Shown: one piece after another, positions 23,923-34,505 of the stretch
Position numbering within the stretch: the stretch's first letter is position 1
How the letters are laid out: each line of letters starts with the position of its first letter
Assembly: GCA_900073065.1 (NCBI GenBank)
Contig: FJOG01000001.1
Location: 1,830,439 to 1,894,438, forward strand
Length of the DNA stretch: 64,000 bases
Direction of reading: 5' to 3'
Origin: Phialocephala subalpina
Taxonomy: Eukaryota; Ascomycota; Leotiomycetes; Helotiales; Mollisiaceae
Position numbers and translations under genes: made by a program
The notes under the pieces: model-generated
Told to the model about the DNA's origin: nothing
Databases searched by the model: none
Seen by the model: only the letters and a program-made list of their open reading frames with translations

Positions 23923-25354
23923 ATGGCTGTCTCAGAACCAAGCCTCAACGCTGCGCTTCACATCAAGTACTGGCAACGATGTCTAAAAAGTGTTCTTCCA
24001 AACGGATACACGAGCATGGACTCATCGCGGGTGACCCTTGGCTTCTTCATCCTCTCTGCCCTTGACCTCCTTGGCGCAGGAGCAGACACGTTCTCAGAAG
24101 ATAAGCGCACAAATATCAAGGAATGGATATTGAAATGCCAGCACCCAAACGGTGGGTTCTGCGGATCTCCAAATCACAGATACCCGGACGCGTCCTATGT
24201 TGACGTCGGACATGGAAAACAAGTGATGGATCCTGCGAATCTGCCAGCCACATATTTTGCTATAATGGGGCTTAGCTTTGTTGGTTCTTTCGATAAGATT
24301 AGGAGGAATGATTGTTTAAGGTGGTTGAAGACGATGCAGAGAGAAGATGGAAGCTTTGGTGAGATTGTTACTCAGGATGGGGTTATTGAGGGAGGGAGGG
24401 ATATGCGGACGTGTATGGTGGCTGCGGCTATAAGGTGGATGTTGAGAGGTGACGAGATATTCACGGAGGAAGAGAAGAAAGGCGATATTGACGTTGACAG
24501 GCTCGTGAGCCATGTTCGTGCTGGACAGGTATACCAAGGGACCACATTGGAGAGTATGGGTGCTGACAGTTCGACAGACGTATGATGGTGGGATAGGAGA
24601 ATCGTCTCAGCATGAAGCACATGGTATGTTGCAGATCCAGGGAATGGAACTTAAGCTGACGAGCCTGGAGCTGGATACACGTATTGCGCCATTGCATCGC
24701 TCAAACTGGTGAACAGACTACCCGAGTCGAAAGAGTCAGAACCGAATTCTGGACTCACAAATGTCCCTTCCACGATCCGATGGCTTGTGTCGAGGCAAAT
24801 GGGGTATACCGCAGAAGATGATGAGGAAGAGGAGGAAGATCCTGCCCCTCAGGTGAAGCTGCAAGGTGTTTACACGGATGAAGCAGCACCCGAAAACGAG
24901 CAATTTGTTGGGTTCAATGGCCGCTGCAACAAACGGGCAGACACATGCTATGCATTCTGGGTCGGAGCTGCATTGAACGTAGGCTTTCCTCCATCTGCCG
25001 AACTCAACGCGTTGGACTGACTGTCTTTGGGATCTAGATGCTCTGCCACGAGAAGAATACACTCTTGAATGTTTCACCGATCCGCCGATTCCTATTCGAA
25101 CAGACACAACATCGGATAGGAGGGTTTGGAAAATGTCCGGGAGATCCTCCAGGTTTGCCACTATCCGGGTTTCCTACTTTGTCCTTTCTAACCATCTCAC
25201 AGATATCTACCATTCTTACCTCGCATTGGCCGCCCTCGCAACGATGAATGAGCCTGGACTGAAGCCGTTGGATGCAGCGCTTTGTATCAGTATCCAGCAA
25301 AAGAAAAAGTTGGAGCTGCTTCGTAAAGCGGCCTCGGATTGGACAGGGGAGTAG
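23923..25354 (+). CDS. CDC43: Geranylgeranyltransferase type I beta subunit (Cdc43)
   Basis: Five exons (23923-24528, 24578-24623, 24671-24978, 25038-25152, 25203-25354) give 408 residues. Prenyltransferase alpha/alpha-barrel repeats are visible as repeated G-G-F/I blocks: CQHPNGGFCGSP, MQREDGSFGE, TYDGGIGE, GFNGRCNKRADTCYAFW and IGGFGKCPG. The zinc-site residues of the family are present: Asp and Cys in RADTCY, and His in DIYHSYL. The enzyme attaches geranylgeranyl to CaaX proteins ending in Leu, such as Rho1 and Cdc42, together with the shared alpha subunit Ram2. It acts in the cytosol and is essential in yeast. An insertion of acidic residues (DDEEEEED, about residue 265) is probably a surface loop. 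The GGFGKxPG context and the DIYHSYL block favour GGTase-I over the farnesyltransferase beta subunit. Confidence 0.92.
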
Positions 25355-26112
25355 TAGAAGCGTGGATTCAGCTTCTTAATGTGGGATGTTGATCCTGACT
25401 TCAAAGGATAGAGGGCCGCTGAACGTCGGAATACCTCCCACCTTAGCAACGGCGACGAAGTCCGTTGAAACTAGAAGGGCATGAAGACATGAGGAAAGGG
25501 TCTATGAGATTCCCAAGTAGAAGAGGTTTAGAAATCACAACTCTTGTGACAACACAAACTTAATCTTTCTCGCATGGTATCACTTCTTCGTTTTTTGATC
25601 TAAGACCAGATCTTATGTCTCTACTTTCCAAGATCTATAAAGAAACTCGCTTTGGATCGGTAGTGACAAAGGATATAAATCTGGTATATTATCATCTTCC
25701 GGCCCAAACAAGCCTACACGGCTTCTTCGATACCACACGTGATACAGATCCAATCGTTCATCCCAACTTTGAGCTTCAGCCAGTTCGCCGAATCTGGAAA
25801 TCATGATGGTGGGGCAGCAGCCATCAGCCGTCGTTTCTTCCGCATTCTCGGAGCATGGAATCTTGTTATCCACGAGCTAAAGCTCCCAATAAATTACGGA
25901 CAATTTCCGCAATCTTCGACCTTCGAGATCGTTTTTATCAAACTCAGATATGTTACCTTACTGTCTCATCCCACTCATGGCGGCCGACATTTACTAAAGT
26001 GGGGTTGACTGGACGAAGTCCGATGAACTCTAAAACTATGTCATAGAAATCCAGCCCTCAGAGCTCCTGCAACTCTCCCCTTCAAAGCCCAATTGACTTG
26101 CATACAGTCGGG
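25355..26112. other. Intergenic, no supported gene
   Basis: This holds CDC43 3' flank and the upstream region of the M20 peptidase. An 86-codon minus-strand frame (25873-25613) has a somewhat protein-like mix with several Trp and Tyr, but no motif or partner exon, so I do not call it. Confidence 0.5.
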
Positions 26113-27302
26113 ATGAAGCTCCCCATCATTTCCAGCTTGCTGTTGACCTCTTGGGCATCCGCAGCTCTTGCAATTGGAGCTCAAGAACCCATCCTCAGCT
26201 TCCCCAGCTCAGCATCCTCCCTCCTCTCCCTCCACAAAAACCTCGTCGAACACGAATCCATCACGGGAAACGAGCACAATGTCGCCAAATACCTAATTTC
26301 CTACCTCAAGTCCAACAATTGGACCGTTGAAACTCAAGACGTTGGCCCCTTCGAAAACCAGAAACTGCCCCGCGAGAACATTTTAGCATACATAGGCAAG
26401 ACACGGAAAACAAGGACGCTGGTATCGTCACACATCGATACCGTACCTCCATTTTGGAAATATGAGATGATTGGAGATGAGATTTGGGGGAGAGGGAGTG
26501 TGGATGCAAAGGGGAGTGTTGCGTCGCAGATTATAGCTGTTGAGGAGCTTCTTGCTGCTGGGAAGATTGAAGAGGGGGATATCGCTCTGTTGTTTGTTGT
26601 TGGAGAGGAACGGGGCGGAGATGGGATGAAGAAGGCTAATGAGTTAGGATTGAAGTGGGAGACGTGTATATTTGGGGAGCCGACTGAGCTCAAGCTTGCG
26701 AGCGGGCATAAGGGGATTATGAGTGTGAATATTAAGGCGAAAGGAAAGGCGGGTCATTCTGGATATCCGGAGCTGGGGAGGAGTGCTAATGCTATGTTGA
26801 TTCCGGCTTTGAATGCTTTGCTCAATATGGAATTACCCCGGAGTGAGAAGTATGGGAATACTACGCTGAATATTGGGAGGATCGAGGGAGGAGTTGCTCC
26901 GAATGTCATTGCTGAGGAGGCTTATGCCAACATTGCTATACGCATTGCCGATGGAGAGCCGGCGGTAATTGAGAAGATCATTTTGGATACACTTCAGATG
27001 GTTGGACAAGAGCTGGATGTCAATTTCGGTGGTGGGTATGGACCGGTGTACATTGACAGTGATGTCCCTGGTAAGTCCCTCACCAACGCGTGGAATATAT
27101 GGCTGACATTTGTGCAGGCTTTTCTCAAATTGTAGTTAATTACGGCACTGACATCCCAAACCTGCGAGGAGACCACAAGAGGTACTTGTATGGTCCAGGC
27201 ACCATCTTGATGGCTCATAGTGACCATGAACACTTGACTGTTCAGGATTTGGAAGCTGCTGTCAAGGGCTACAAGGCATTGATCGAGTACGCTCTAAATT
27301 AA
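26113..27302 (+). CDS. Secreted M20 family metallopeptidase
   Basis: Two exons (26113-27070, 27118-27302) give 380 residues. Residues 1-20 form a signal peptide. Di-zinc M20 residues are visible: H107 and D109 in SSHIDTVPP, D131 in GRGSVDAKGS, the E165-E166 pair in VGEERGGDG with the catalytic glutamate, the GEPTE block, and a C-terminal His in AHSDHEH. The GHKGIMSVNIKAKGKAGHSG stretch marks the dimerisation domain. The fold matches the ArgE/DapE/CPG2 group; the secreted fungal members are probably exopeptidases or acyl-amino-acid hydrolases, and the substrate is unknown. Potential N-glycosylation sites (NWT, NTT) fit secretion. An in-frame ATG at 26098 adds five residues ahead of the signal peptide; 26113 is preferred because the positive residue and hydrophobic core follow at once. 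Confidence 0.92.
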
Positions 27303-27876
27303 TTGTATATACGTTCACAGTTGTACAAGATCTGGTTCCTCTCTGTTTGTTGCCTCAATGTTCAGGAGCCCTCAAAGGTTGATATTCTACATTTGACCTC
27401 CCCGTTATCCTAGAAAAGCGGCCGAAGAACGTTTTGAATCTCTGTCTCGCCAAAAAGCTTGCATTTGAAGAGTTGACAAGGGCTTTCAGTTCTTCGAAAG
27501 CGATTTGTGCCAGTAGCTTGTGTTGATATTTCGCACCTGCCAGATTCATGACACCGACATTAAGACCGTGGATGATGCCTCCACATCTGAGAAATTCCCA
27601 ATCCAAACGCTGTCAAGTTCAAGGTATTGATTGAATATGATTTGAAATAGTTGTATGTACTAAAATACCCTCAGCAATCAGACAAGAATTTTGTTTTGAT
27701 GTCAGGAAGCTTTTCCGGACATTAGTGCTTCCTATTTGACCTTTCTTGTCTTGTAGAGGATAAAATTCAACTTGGCCTTCTCCTTTGAGATATTCCCACT
27801 AAAGTCAGATGCTTTCCTTCTTGTCCCATGTAGGTAGCAGCCATCCTATCAGCTGTTATGAAACTACGCTAGCTAC
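27303..27876. other. Intergenic between convergent genes
   Basis: The M20 peptidase and HAD hydrolase genes converge on this 574-bp spacer, which should carry both 3' ends. An 83-codon minus-strand frame (27606-27355) is present but unsupported. Confidence 0.5.
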
Positions 27877-28890
27877 TCAAGCTTTGGGAGCAGATGCAAA
27901 TAAGGGACTGCTAACGATTTCGTCAAAATTGCGCGCCCAATACAACTGTTTCTGATCTCCACCTAATGAAATCTCCTCCACATGTAAGACTGAGATCCCA
28001 ATGCGCTTCAGAGTCCTCATCAAGTCGCTCTTTCCGTCGTCGGACATTACAATTCCGGTCACTCCTTCTGCAACCAAACATTCGATGTCTGTGCCTGAAT
28101 CGCCGAAGTAAATCAGCCTCGAAAATCCTTCCTTGGGTGCTCTACTCCATGTATGCAGGAGCCTCTTCATGGACGCCAACTTCGCATCTGAAGTAGCCAC
28201 GACACGGCGGAATCCACCCTCATCCGCTTCCTGACCAAGAATATACCCTTCCTTGGTACACTCATTTGCCAACACGACCACCTTCGCTTTCTCAGCACCA
28301 ACAACCGCGCGAATGAAATGATACGAAAAGTTTACAGAGACTATTCCCCAAGTTCCTCCGCGCTCCGAGATGCCAGTTACAAAGTCTTGGAAACCCTTTC
28401 TCAGAACCACCTCTCCGTTTTTGACCGCGTCATGTCCGAATTCTTTCCAGTCCTGTTCTTGTATTCCCTTGAACAGACCTGATTCACTCACCCGCACAAA
28501 ACTCTTCACCTCGTTTTCCCAAAGACTTCTGAACCACTCGACCTCCTCTTGTAGCGTGTTCCTTTCTTCCTTTACTGGCCTGTATGTTTCAACATGTTTG
28601 GAGTAGTCCTCACTGTACTGGGCGATGATTCGATCCCATGCTCGCGAGAAGTCTTTCCTCTTATCTTTTTGGAACGAGATGCCGCATTTGGCAAGGGTAG
28701 ATATGGTGTCTTTTGTTGTTATCGTCCCATCGAAGTCGAGAATGAACCCTATCCGCTCGGAACTGCTGTTATTCATCGTATAATAGTGTCGTGGTACTCC
28801 AACCACTTGTGGAACAGAGGTTCTGAAGCGAGGAATAAGAGGCTCTAGCTTTGTGGCACGGAGCGGCAGGCCATGGCATTTGGCAGACAC
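27877..28890 (-). CDS. HAD-superfamily phosphatase-like hydrolase
   Basis: A single exon of 337 residues. HAD motif I is DFDGTIT, with nucleophile and acid/base at D52 and D54. The motif II serine lies in GIVSVNFSYHF, a downstream Lys is available for motif III, and motif IV is FGDSGTDIECL near residue 265. The helical cap after motif I is of the C1 type seen in the phosphoserine phosphatase branch. The fungal relatives include the yeast Cto1-like group; the substrate is unknown. The first 38 residues are Arg/Lys-rich with only one acidic residue and could be a mitochondrial targeting peptide. Alternatively translation begins at the ATG at 28776 (MNNSS), just before the catalytic core. Both starts are possible. 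Confidence 0.85.
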   Translation of the reverse strand: MSAKCHGLPLRATKLEPLIPRFRTSVPQVVGVPRHYYTMNNSSSERIGFILDFDGTITTKDTISTLAKCGISFQKDKRKDFSRAWDRIIAQYSEDYSKHVETYRPVKEERNTLQEEVEWFRSLWENEVKSFVRVSESGLFKGIQEQDWKEFGHDAVKNGEVVLRKGFQDFVTGISERGGTWGIVSVNFSYHFIRAVVGAEKAKVVVLANECTKEGYILGQEADEGGFRRVVATSDAKLASMKRLLHTWSRAPKEGFSRLIYFGDSGTDIECLVAEGVTGIVMSDDGKSDLMRTLKRIGISVLHVEEISLGGDQKQLYWARNFDEIVSSPLFASAPKA

Positions 28891-30383
28891 TTGACATCAA
28901 ACTCTAAAGTTTAAAATGTGTTTGCTACTGTTGGGTTTACGACATGACCGGTACTGTAGTTGTGTCGACTATGTAAATTTATTCAATATTAAGCTGTGGG
29001 CCCACTGAACTGTCGTCAGTAATACGGTTCCGTCTTGGACATTCCTTCCTATCCTAGTTCTAGCAAAGAGAAATGGCTCCAACTTCATACAGGAAGGTTT
29101 GATAGGTACCTGACTAAATCAGAGGTTTGAATGTCATCTCTCGAGATCTGACATGACAGGAACAATTCAGATCTTACTAATCCTAGATTATCTGCTTCCA
29201 ATCGGATACAGTACAGACGAGTGTCTGTTCATTTTAAGCTCACCCCTGCTCCTGGCTGAGACCTGGAAACAGCACCCGAGACCGAAGAGTACCTGAATAG
29301 CGTCCGTAGATCAACGGACGGCGGATATGTGGAATGGCATCTTTGAGCGGAGGCAAATTCGCGTCATTCACCAGCATCTAGAAATAAAAGATGACTTTGT
29401 GAAGCGCGCGGGTCAATAGCACAATTCCAATCGCAGGGGCTATTTTCACCCTGTTTGAAGTCTTATTTGATGGGATCACTGTAAAGTCTGACATATCAGA
29501 CCTGAGACTCTTGAGGTGGGCGTAGAAATCGCACGTGCCCTCCACGCTTAGATTCTCAGCCCAACTGTTATGCCTCTCCCTGTCCCACTTGGATAAGGAC
29601 GATACATTTCAGACATTCGAGAGTCACTCCGGCATCATAGCTCTGGCGCATACGCATACCATTGTTCTCTCAACAACTGCCAACTCTATACTCTATAAGC
29701 ACCATTGCTCGCCTCAGGAGCAATAACGTTAGACCGGTAAGCGCGATCCTTCCCTGAGAGCTTCACACTGGAGCTTCATGGCCCATGCGATCGTACAATG
29801 TTCGCCTCCTCCTGTCTCCTCGTCGCTCCCACCACTCTTTCTCAACTTTTGCTGACTTCTGAGATACTTTGCAGATCGAATTTCTGTTCACCTATATCTG
29901 GAGTCTTACCTCCTGAACCATTCTCGATCGCAAAACATACAGCCCAGCATCACTCGGGCGCTTAGTGTCAGACGTCGACATTCACAACGACGCCAAACGC
30001 ACTCTTGGACGAACACTTTCATCTTCTCCGATTCCATATAGACTTTTGGGGCGAAGCATTTTGCGCGACATCGTACACTATCTGTACGTGCCGTCTGGGT
30101 TGCGCTACAAGCTTTGGAATACGGCCTCGTGAGACTTCGACGTCAGGAACGTATAGGCAGCAAACACCCCCATCTAAAGTTTCACATTCCCCTGGGATTT
30201 TTCTGTGAGAGGCTTTCTGGAAGCGCATTCCTCCACACTTCCTCGGATTTTGAGTGGGCAGGCTGTTGTTTCGCACTTTCGCGCATAGCCTCAAAAGGCT
30301 GCTCAGCCACCGCGCCAGTGAGGCTGACACCGCATCGAAGAAATCAACCTGATCGTGTTCTAAGAACAGCAACAACAGTCACT
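28891..30383. other. Intergenic and long CRZ1 leader/promoter
   Basis: About 1.5 kb between divergent genes. Much of the right half is probably the CRZ1 promoter and 5' leader. An open frame is continuous with the CRZ1 frame from 30114, but the added residues do not resemble the family N-terminus. Several short upstream ATGs precede the chosen start and could act as uORFs. Confidence 0.45.
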
Positions 30384-32652
30384 ATGGATCAACAACGTGG
30401 GCGGTCGCCCTCTGCGGGGCATCAACAGCTTCATATAAACCAGAGGCACTCTCCCTCCCCGCAGCCGTATCAAGATAATGCCAATTCGATTGGACTCGGA
30501 CTCGCCCTAGACAACACAGGCAGCAGCAACAACAACCAGCAGCAATTTCTGAACGGCGGCTTCAATTCAAACAACGGGCTTCCATCATATACTGGTAACG
30601 ACGAGTTTTTAAACCAACAAGGACAGTCGTTTTCACAAGGTGGTCTCGGAGAATCCAATTACGCACGGAGCCAGAATTTCGAGGGACAATTTAAACAAGA
30701 AGAGGGAGCCTCGCCGTTCAATCAACAGCACGGCAGCTTCACGCAAGAGCTCCTGAACCCAAACCTCCCCACAAACTTCAACGACGGTGACTTCCCGCTT
30801 TACTCGACTCCTGGCAACTCTGCAGACCAATACGACCCCTCCTTTTTCATGAACGAGCTTCCATCTCAATCTGGAAATCAATCCGTCAACCCCTCACAGC
30901 TCGACATGTCTTCTCCCCAGATGCACCATACGCCTACGCCCCCAAATCTCCTTCAACCCAACTCTCAATCGCCTGCATCCGCACATCAGTCGCCTTCATT
31001 CAACCAAGGCACCTTTCAATCGTCTCCAGGCCACTCTAGAAATGCGTCACTAGGACCTGAAAGCGCCGCTTTTCCTGGGCAGAATCTGGAGTGGAGTAAT
31101 ATGGTGGCGCCTCAATTCACAACTCACAGACGGACACCATCAGAGTATTCTGATGTCTCTGTCTCCTCTGCCCATCATTCTCCAAATCTGGGACATCATG
31201 ACGCATTCGACTCAATAGAGCAACAGCACTCGCCAATGCAGAATCCTCAAGATTCAAGCCTATATCAAGAAGTCCTTAGCATTGGTAACTTCTCTCTGTC
31301 TGATCCCCAAGTTCAGCATGGAGCAAGTCCAAGAAGAGGTTTGAGCCCTGCACATAGTCCTGCCATCTCCCCGCGGTTGGGGCCGGCATCGATACCAAAC
31401 ATGAACCCACCCAACGCATTCATGCTTGGCATGAACAACAATGGATTTGGGCAATCTATGTATGGTCAGAATCAGGAGACCTTTCCACAGCTACAAAGTG
31501 ATATGGGCCAAGCTCAGCAAATGGTGCCTCCCGAGATCAATGTTGAATTTGCCCCAGCATCACGGCAGAACAGCTTTGAACCTCCTAAGCCAAGCAACTT
31601 TGACAATGATGCATTGACTCCCCCTGATCGAGGTATGAAATTCCGTCCTCTCCACGTGATATATGCTGACAGAACTAGGACGTCGTCGTCGAGCTTTCAC
31701 CGATCCAAACAACAGTGGTTCTGGTGGTCTTTCTCGCCCCCACACACCAAGCGTGTCTTCTTCGCTCGGGTCGGATCTCGCAGCTCCCTCTCCAAACTCA
31801 CACAGATCTTTATCACCAAATGACCGATCTGGAGCTAGCTCACCAAGTCGACGTCGTCAATCGACGTCGTCGCTACCAAATCGGGATTACATTCTTGGTC
31901 TGGCTGATCCCGATTACCAAGGAACATCCCCCGAAGGTGGCAACCCCAAACGAGTTCAAAAGCATCCCGCAACATTCCAGTGCACACTTTGTCCAAAGCG
32001 TTTTACTCGAGCATACAACCTTCGCTCTCATTTGCGCACTCATACCGACGAGCGGCCTTTCGTCTGTACTGTTTGTGGCAAAGCCTTTGCCCGTCAACAC
32101 GATCGAAAGCGTCACGAAGGACTCCATTCCGGAGAGAAGAAATTCGTTTGCAAAGGAGAGCTGAAGCAAGGCGGACAATGGGGTTGTGGTCGACGCTTCG
32201 CTCGTGCCGATGCACTCGGTCGTCATTTCCGTTCCGAAGCAGGACGGATATGCATCAAGCCTCTCCTCGACGAAGAAGCCATCGAACGCCAACGTCTCTG
32301 GAACGAGCAGCGAATGCAGAATATGCATAACATGCAGCAACCACAACCGATTCCTGTGGATGCGAATGGCTTCCCGATGGATGCAAGTGGCAATTATACT
32401 TTGCCTGCTGCATTGCTGGCTCAGTATCCTGCTTTGGCGACTTTGAGTTGGTCTGAGTTGCCGCAAGGAGATGCTGGCATTGATGATGATCCTAGTGGAA
32501 GGAGTAGCTTCGATGCCAGCGGGTCGGAGTATTATGATGAAGGGGATGAAGGAGGGTATGTCTCTAGTGGTCCGGGGCCGCAACAGGGTTATGCGCAGGC
32601 TCAGATGAATGATCCTTATAATGGGTATTCGAGTGATATAGGGGCTCGCTGA
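30384..32652 (+). CDS. CRZ1: Crz1-type calcineurin-responsive C2H2 transcription factor
   Basis: Two exons (30384-31632, 31679-32652) give 740 residues. The N-terminal 500 residues are low-complexity, rich in Gln, Asn, Ser and Pro, with many Ser-Pro sites. At about residues 382-388 a PPEINVE stretch fits the PxIxIT-type calcineurin docking motif. Two C2H2 fingers lie near residues 515-565 ([17 protein letters not shown] and CVCGKAF-type blocks), followed by the family's atypical third finger with [20 protein letters not shown]. This finger set and the trailing [12 protein letters not shown] are diagnostic of Crz1/CrzA. In fungi, calcium-activated calcineurin dephosphorylates Crz1, which enters the nucleus and activates calcium, cation and cell-wall stress genes. 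The start is chosen at [10 protein letters not shown], as in the family. Confidence 0.93.
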
Positions 32653-33287
32653 GCTTGCGAGCGCGGTACTTCTTTTCTTGATGGTAATGAACACTTTATA
32701 TAAATTAGGAGGGATGGAGGGTTTGGGATCAATGTTCTTCTGGGCGTATATCTAGATACCACACTCTGCTTTGCTGGTCATTGGCTTTTGCATTTGAACG
32801 GCAGATTCTACTATTTTTCTGGGTGGTCTTTTTTACTTTGTTTTTTATATTATCTAGATCATGTAGCAATTGATGTTTGGTCATTACGGATGAATTTCAA
32901 TAAATGTATGGTTTATAAATTATAACATTTTCTGGAGTTCTGTGCGTGTGAAGTGTACGCAACACTTATATTCCCTAGCGAAACATTGATTGGGCGAGCA
33001 TCGATGTTCGAAATGCAAAGATTGACAAATAGGGGTGAATGTTCAACCTTCCCAGGACATTTTGAGAGAATTCAATGTTGATGCCTTCGTCAACGCTTGC
33101 AGCTTCCCTAAATCACCCTCGGAGGTTGTGACAATTCGGGATCTTAGTTTTTCCAGTGTACATTTCGAACCTCAATCAGAACTGAAAAGGGCATGTCTTT
33201 CTAAGATGTTGTCTACACATTCATCGGATGTCATGTTCTAAATCCTATCTCAGCTGGAACTCTAAACCTATGCCAACGTTTTCGGAC
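32653..33287. other. Intergenic between convergent genes
   Basis: CRZ1 and the reductase gene converge here. The left part is T-rich, with an AATAAATG-like sequence near 32899 that could serve as a CRZ1 polyadenylation signal. No gene is supported. Confidence 0.5.
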
Positions 33288-34505
33288 CTACAAAGTAAAC
33301 ACCAACTTCTCACCACTAACCTTCCCCTCCCTCATAGCCTGCATTCCCTTCAACGCCCCCTCCAACCCCTTTCCATACTTATTAACGCTCGGCTTATGCA
33401 CCTTCACCTTCCCATCAGCCAACAACCCTCTCGACAATTCCCAAAACTCCTTCGCGAACGCTTCATCTTCCGGTTTAGCAGGGACTTCATTAGGTCCAAA
33501 CTTAAACATCTCTCCGACGACGGTATAAGCCAACGTGTGCTGATTCTTCACCTTCTCGTTGATGCTCTTAACCTGATCTTCTGGTACGGGAAGGAGGGTA
33601 GAATATACTCCTCCTTCAGGCGAGAATGCCGAGACGGTAATCTTTGCGCTATCGCCTTCAGATATACAATCGAATGCCAACGTCAAGCTATCCTTAGTGA
33701 AATCTTTGATTTCTTGAGAGACGGTGGGGGAGTTGTAGTTGAATACCTCAGTTGCGCCGAGGGACTTGACGTATGAAAAGTTGTGGGGTGAACAGGTTGT
33801 TAGGACTGTTAGGCCGGAGAGTTTCGCGTATTGGATGGCGAGGGAACCGGTTGCGGTGCTGCCGCCGTAGATGAGGAGATACTTTTTCTCGGATGAGGTG
33901 GAAGGTTTGTTTGGGAGGGGAAGCTTGAGGGATTGGTAGAGGCCTTGTCCGACGCTGGTGGGGTGTAAAGTTTTGTGGTGGGATGTTTGAATGGGTAGGA
34001 CCACTTACGTTGAGATTCCGACGCCGAGGGTAGAGGCTTCTTCGAAGCTTATGTTGTCTGGGATCTTGATTTGGAGATCGCCTTTCGCTGTAATGATATC
34101 GCCGAATGCGCCATCCTCGGGTTGGACTGCGTTGCCTTTTGGATGTGAGTTGGATGTCCTGGGAATTGAGAGGACTTGAGCACACCTCCGTGAGAGAATC
34201 CGGCGACCCTGTCGCCTTTTTTGAATTCTTTTGTGACCTTGCTTCCGACTGCCTCAACGATGCCTGCGTAGTCGCATCCAATCTGTAAAATTGTTGTGAG
34301 CTTGATCATGCAGAGAGGTGAGATTTTGGGCACTCACTCTAGTTCCTGGAGGTGCGACGAAATCAATGTGCTTCCAATCCGTTGGATTGAGCGCAATTGC
34401 TTTCGTCTTAACCAGAATATAGTCATCTCGAAGCTTGGGGATAGAGACATCGACCACCTTGGCTTCCCCTACCTTCCGAACGACAATTGCTTGCGTCTTG
34501 GACAT
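33288..34505 (-). CDS. MDR-family enoyl reductase-like oxidoreductase
   Basis: Four exons (34505-34338, 34282-34186, 34135-34009, 33954-33288) join in frame to 352 residues. The N-terminal GroES-like half includes NPTDWKHIDF and IGCDYAGIVEAVG. The Rossmann half carries LLIYGGSTATGSLAIQYAKL, the NADP-binding loop typical of the zinc-free trans-acting enoyl reductase group (LovC-like). The catalytic zinc cysteines of classical alcohol dehydrogenases are absent. Such enzymes reduce double bonds in polyketide intermediates or act as stand-alone quinone or enone reductases. No polyketide synthase lies in this window, so a secondary-metabolite role is not supported by context. No signal peptide is seen; a cytosolic location is likely. 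Confidence 0.9.

Noticed and set aside
30114..30383. Ninety-residue N-terminal extension of Crz1
   Set aside because: The frame is open, but its residues are Cys/Arg/Phe-rich and unlike the Gln/Ser-rich family start, so it is probably leader sequence.
31653..32694. Minus-strand frame of 273 codons over the CRZ1 zinc-finger exon
   Set aside because: The plus strand encodes unmistakable C2H2 fingers; the minus frame is a shadow.
26113..34505. Possible secondary-metabolite cluster (M20 peptidase, MDR reductase, nearby regulators)
   Set aside because: No polyketide synthase, NRPS, terpene cyclase or P450 is present and the interspersed genes are housekeeping types, so a cluster is not supported.
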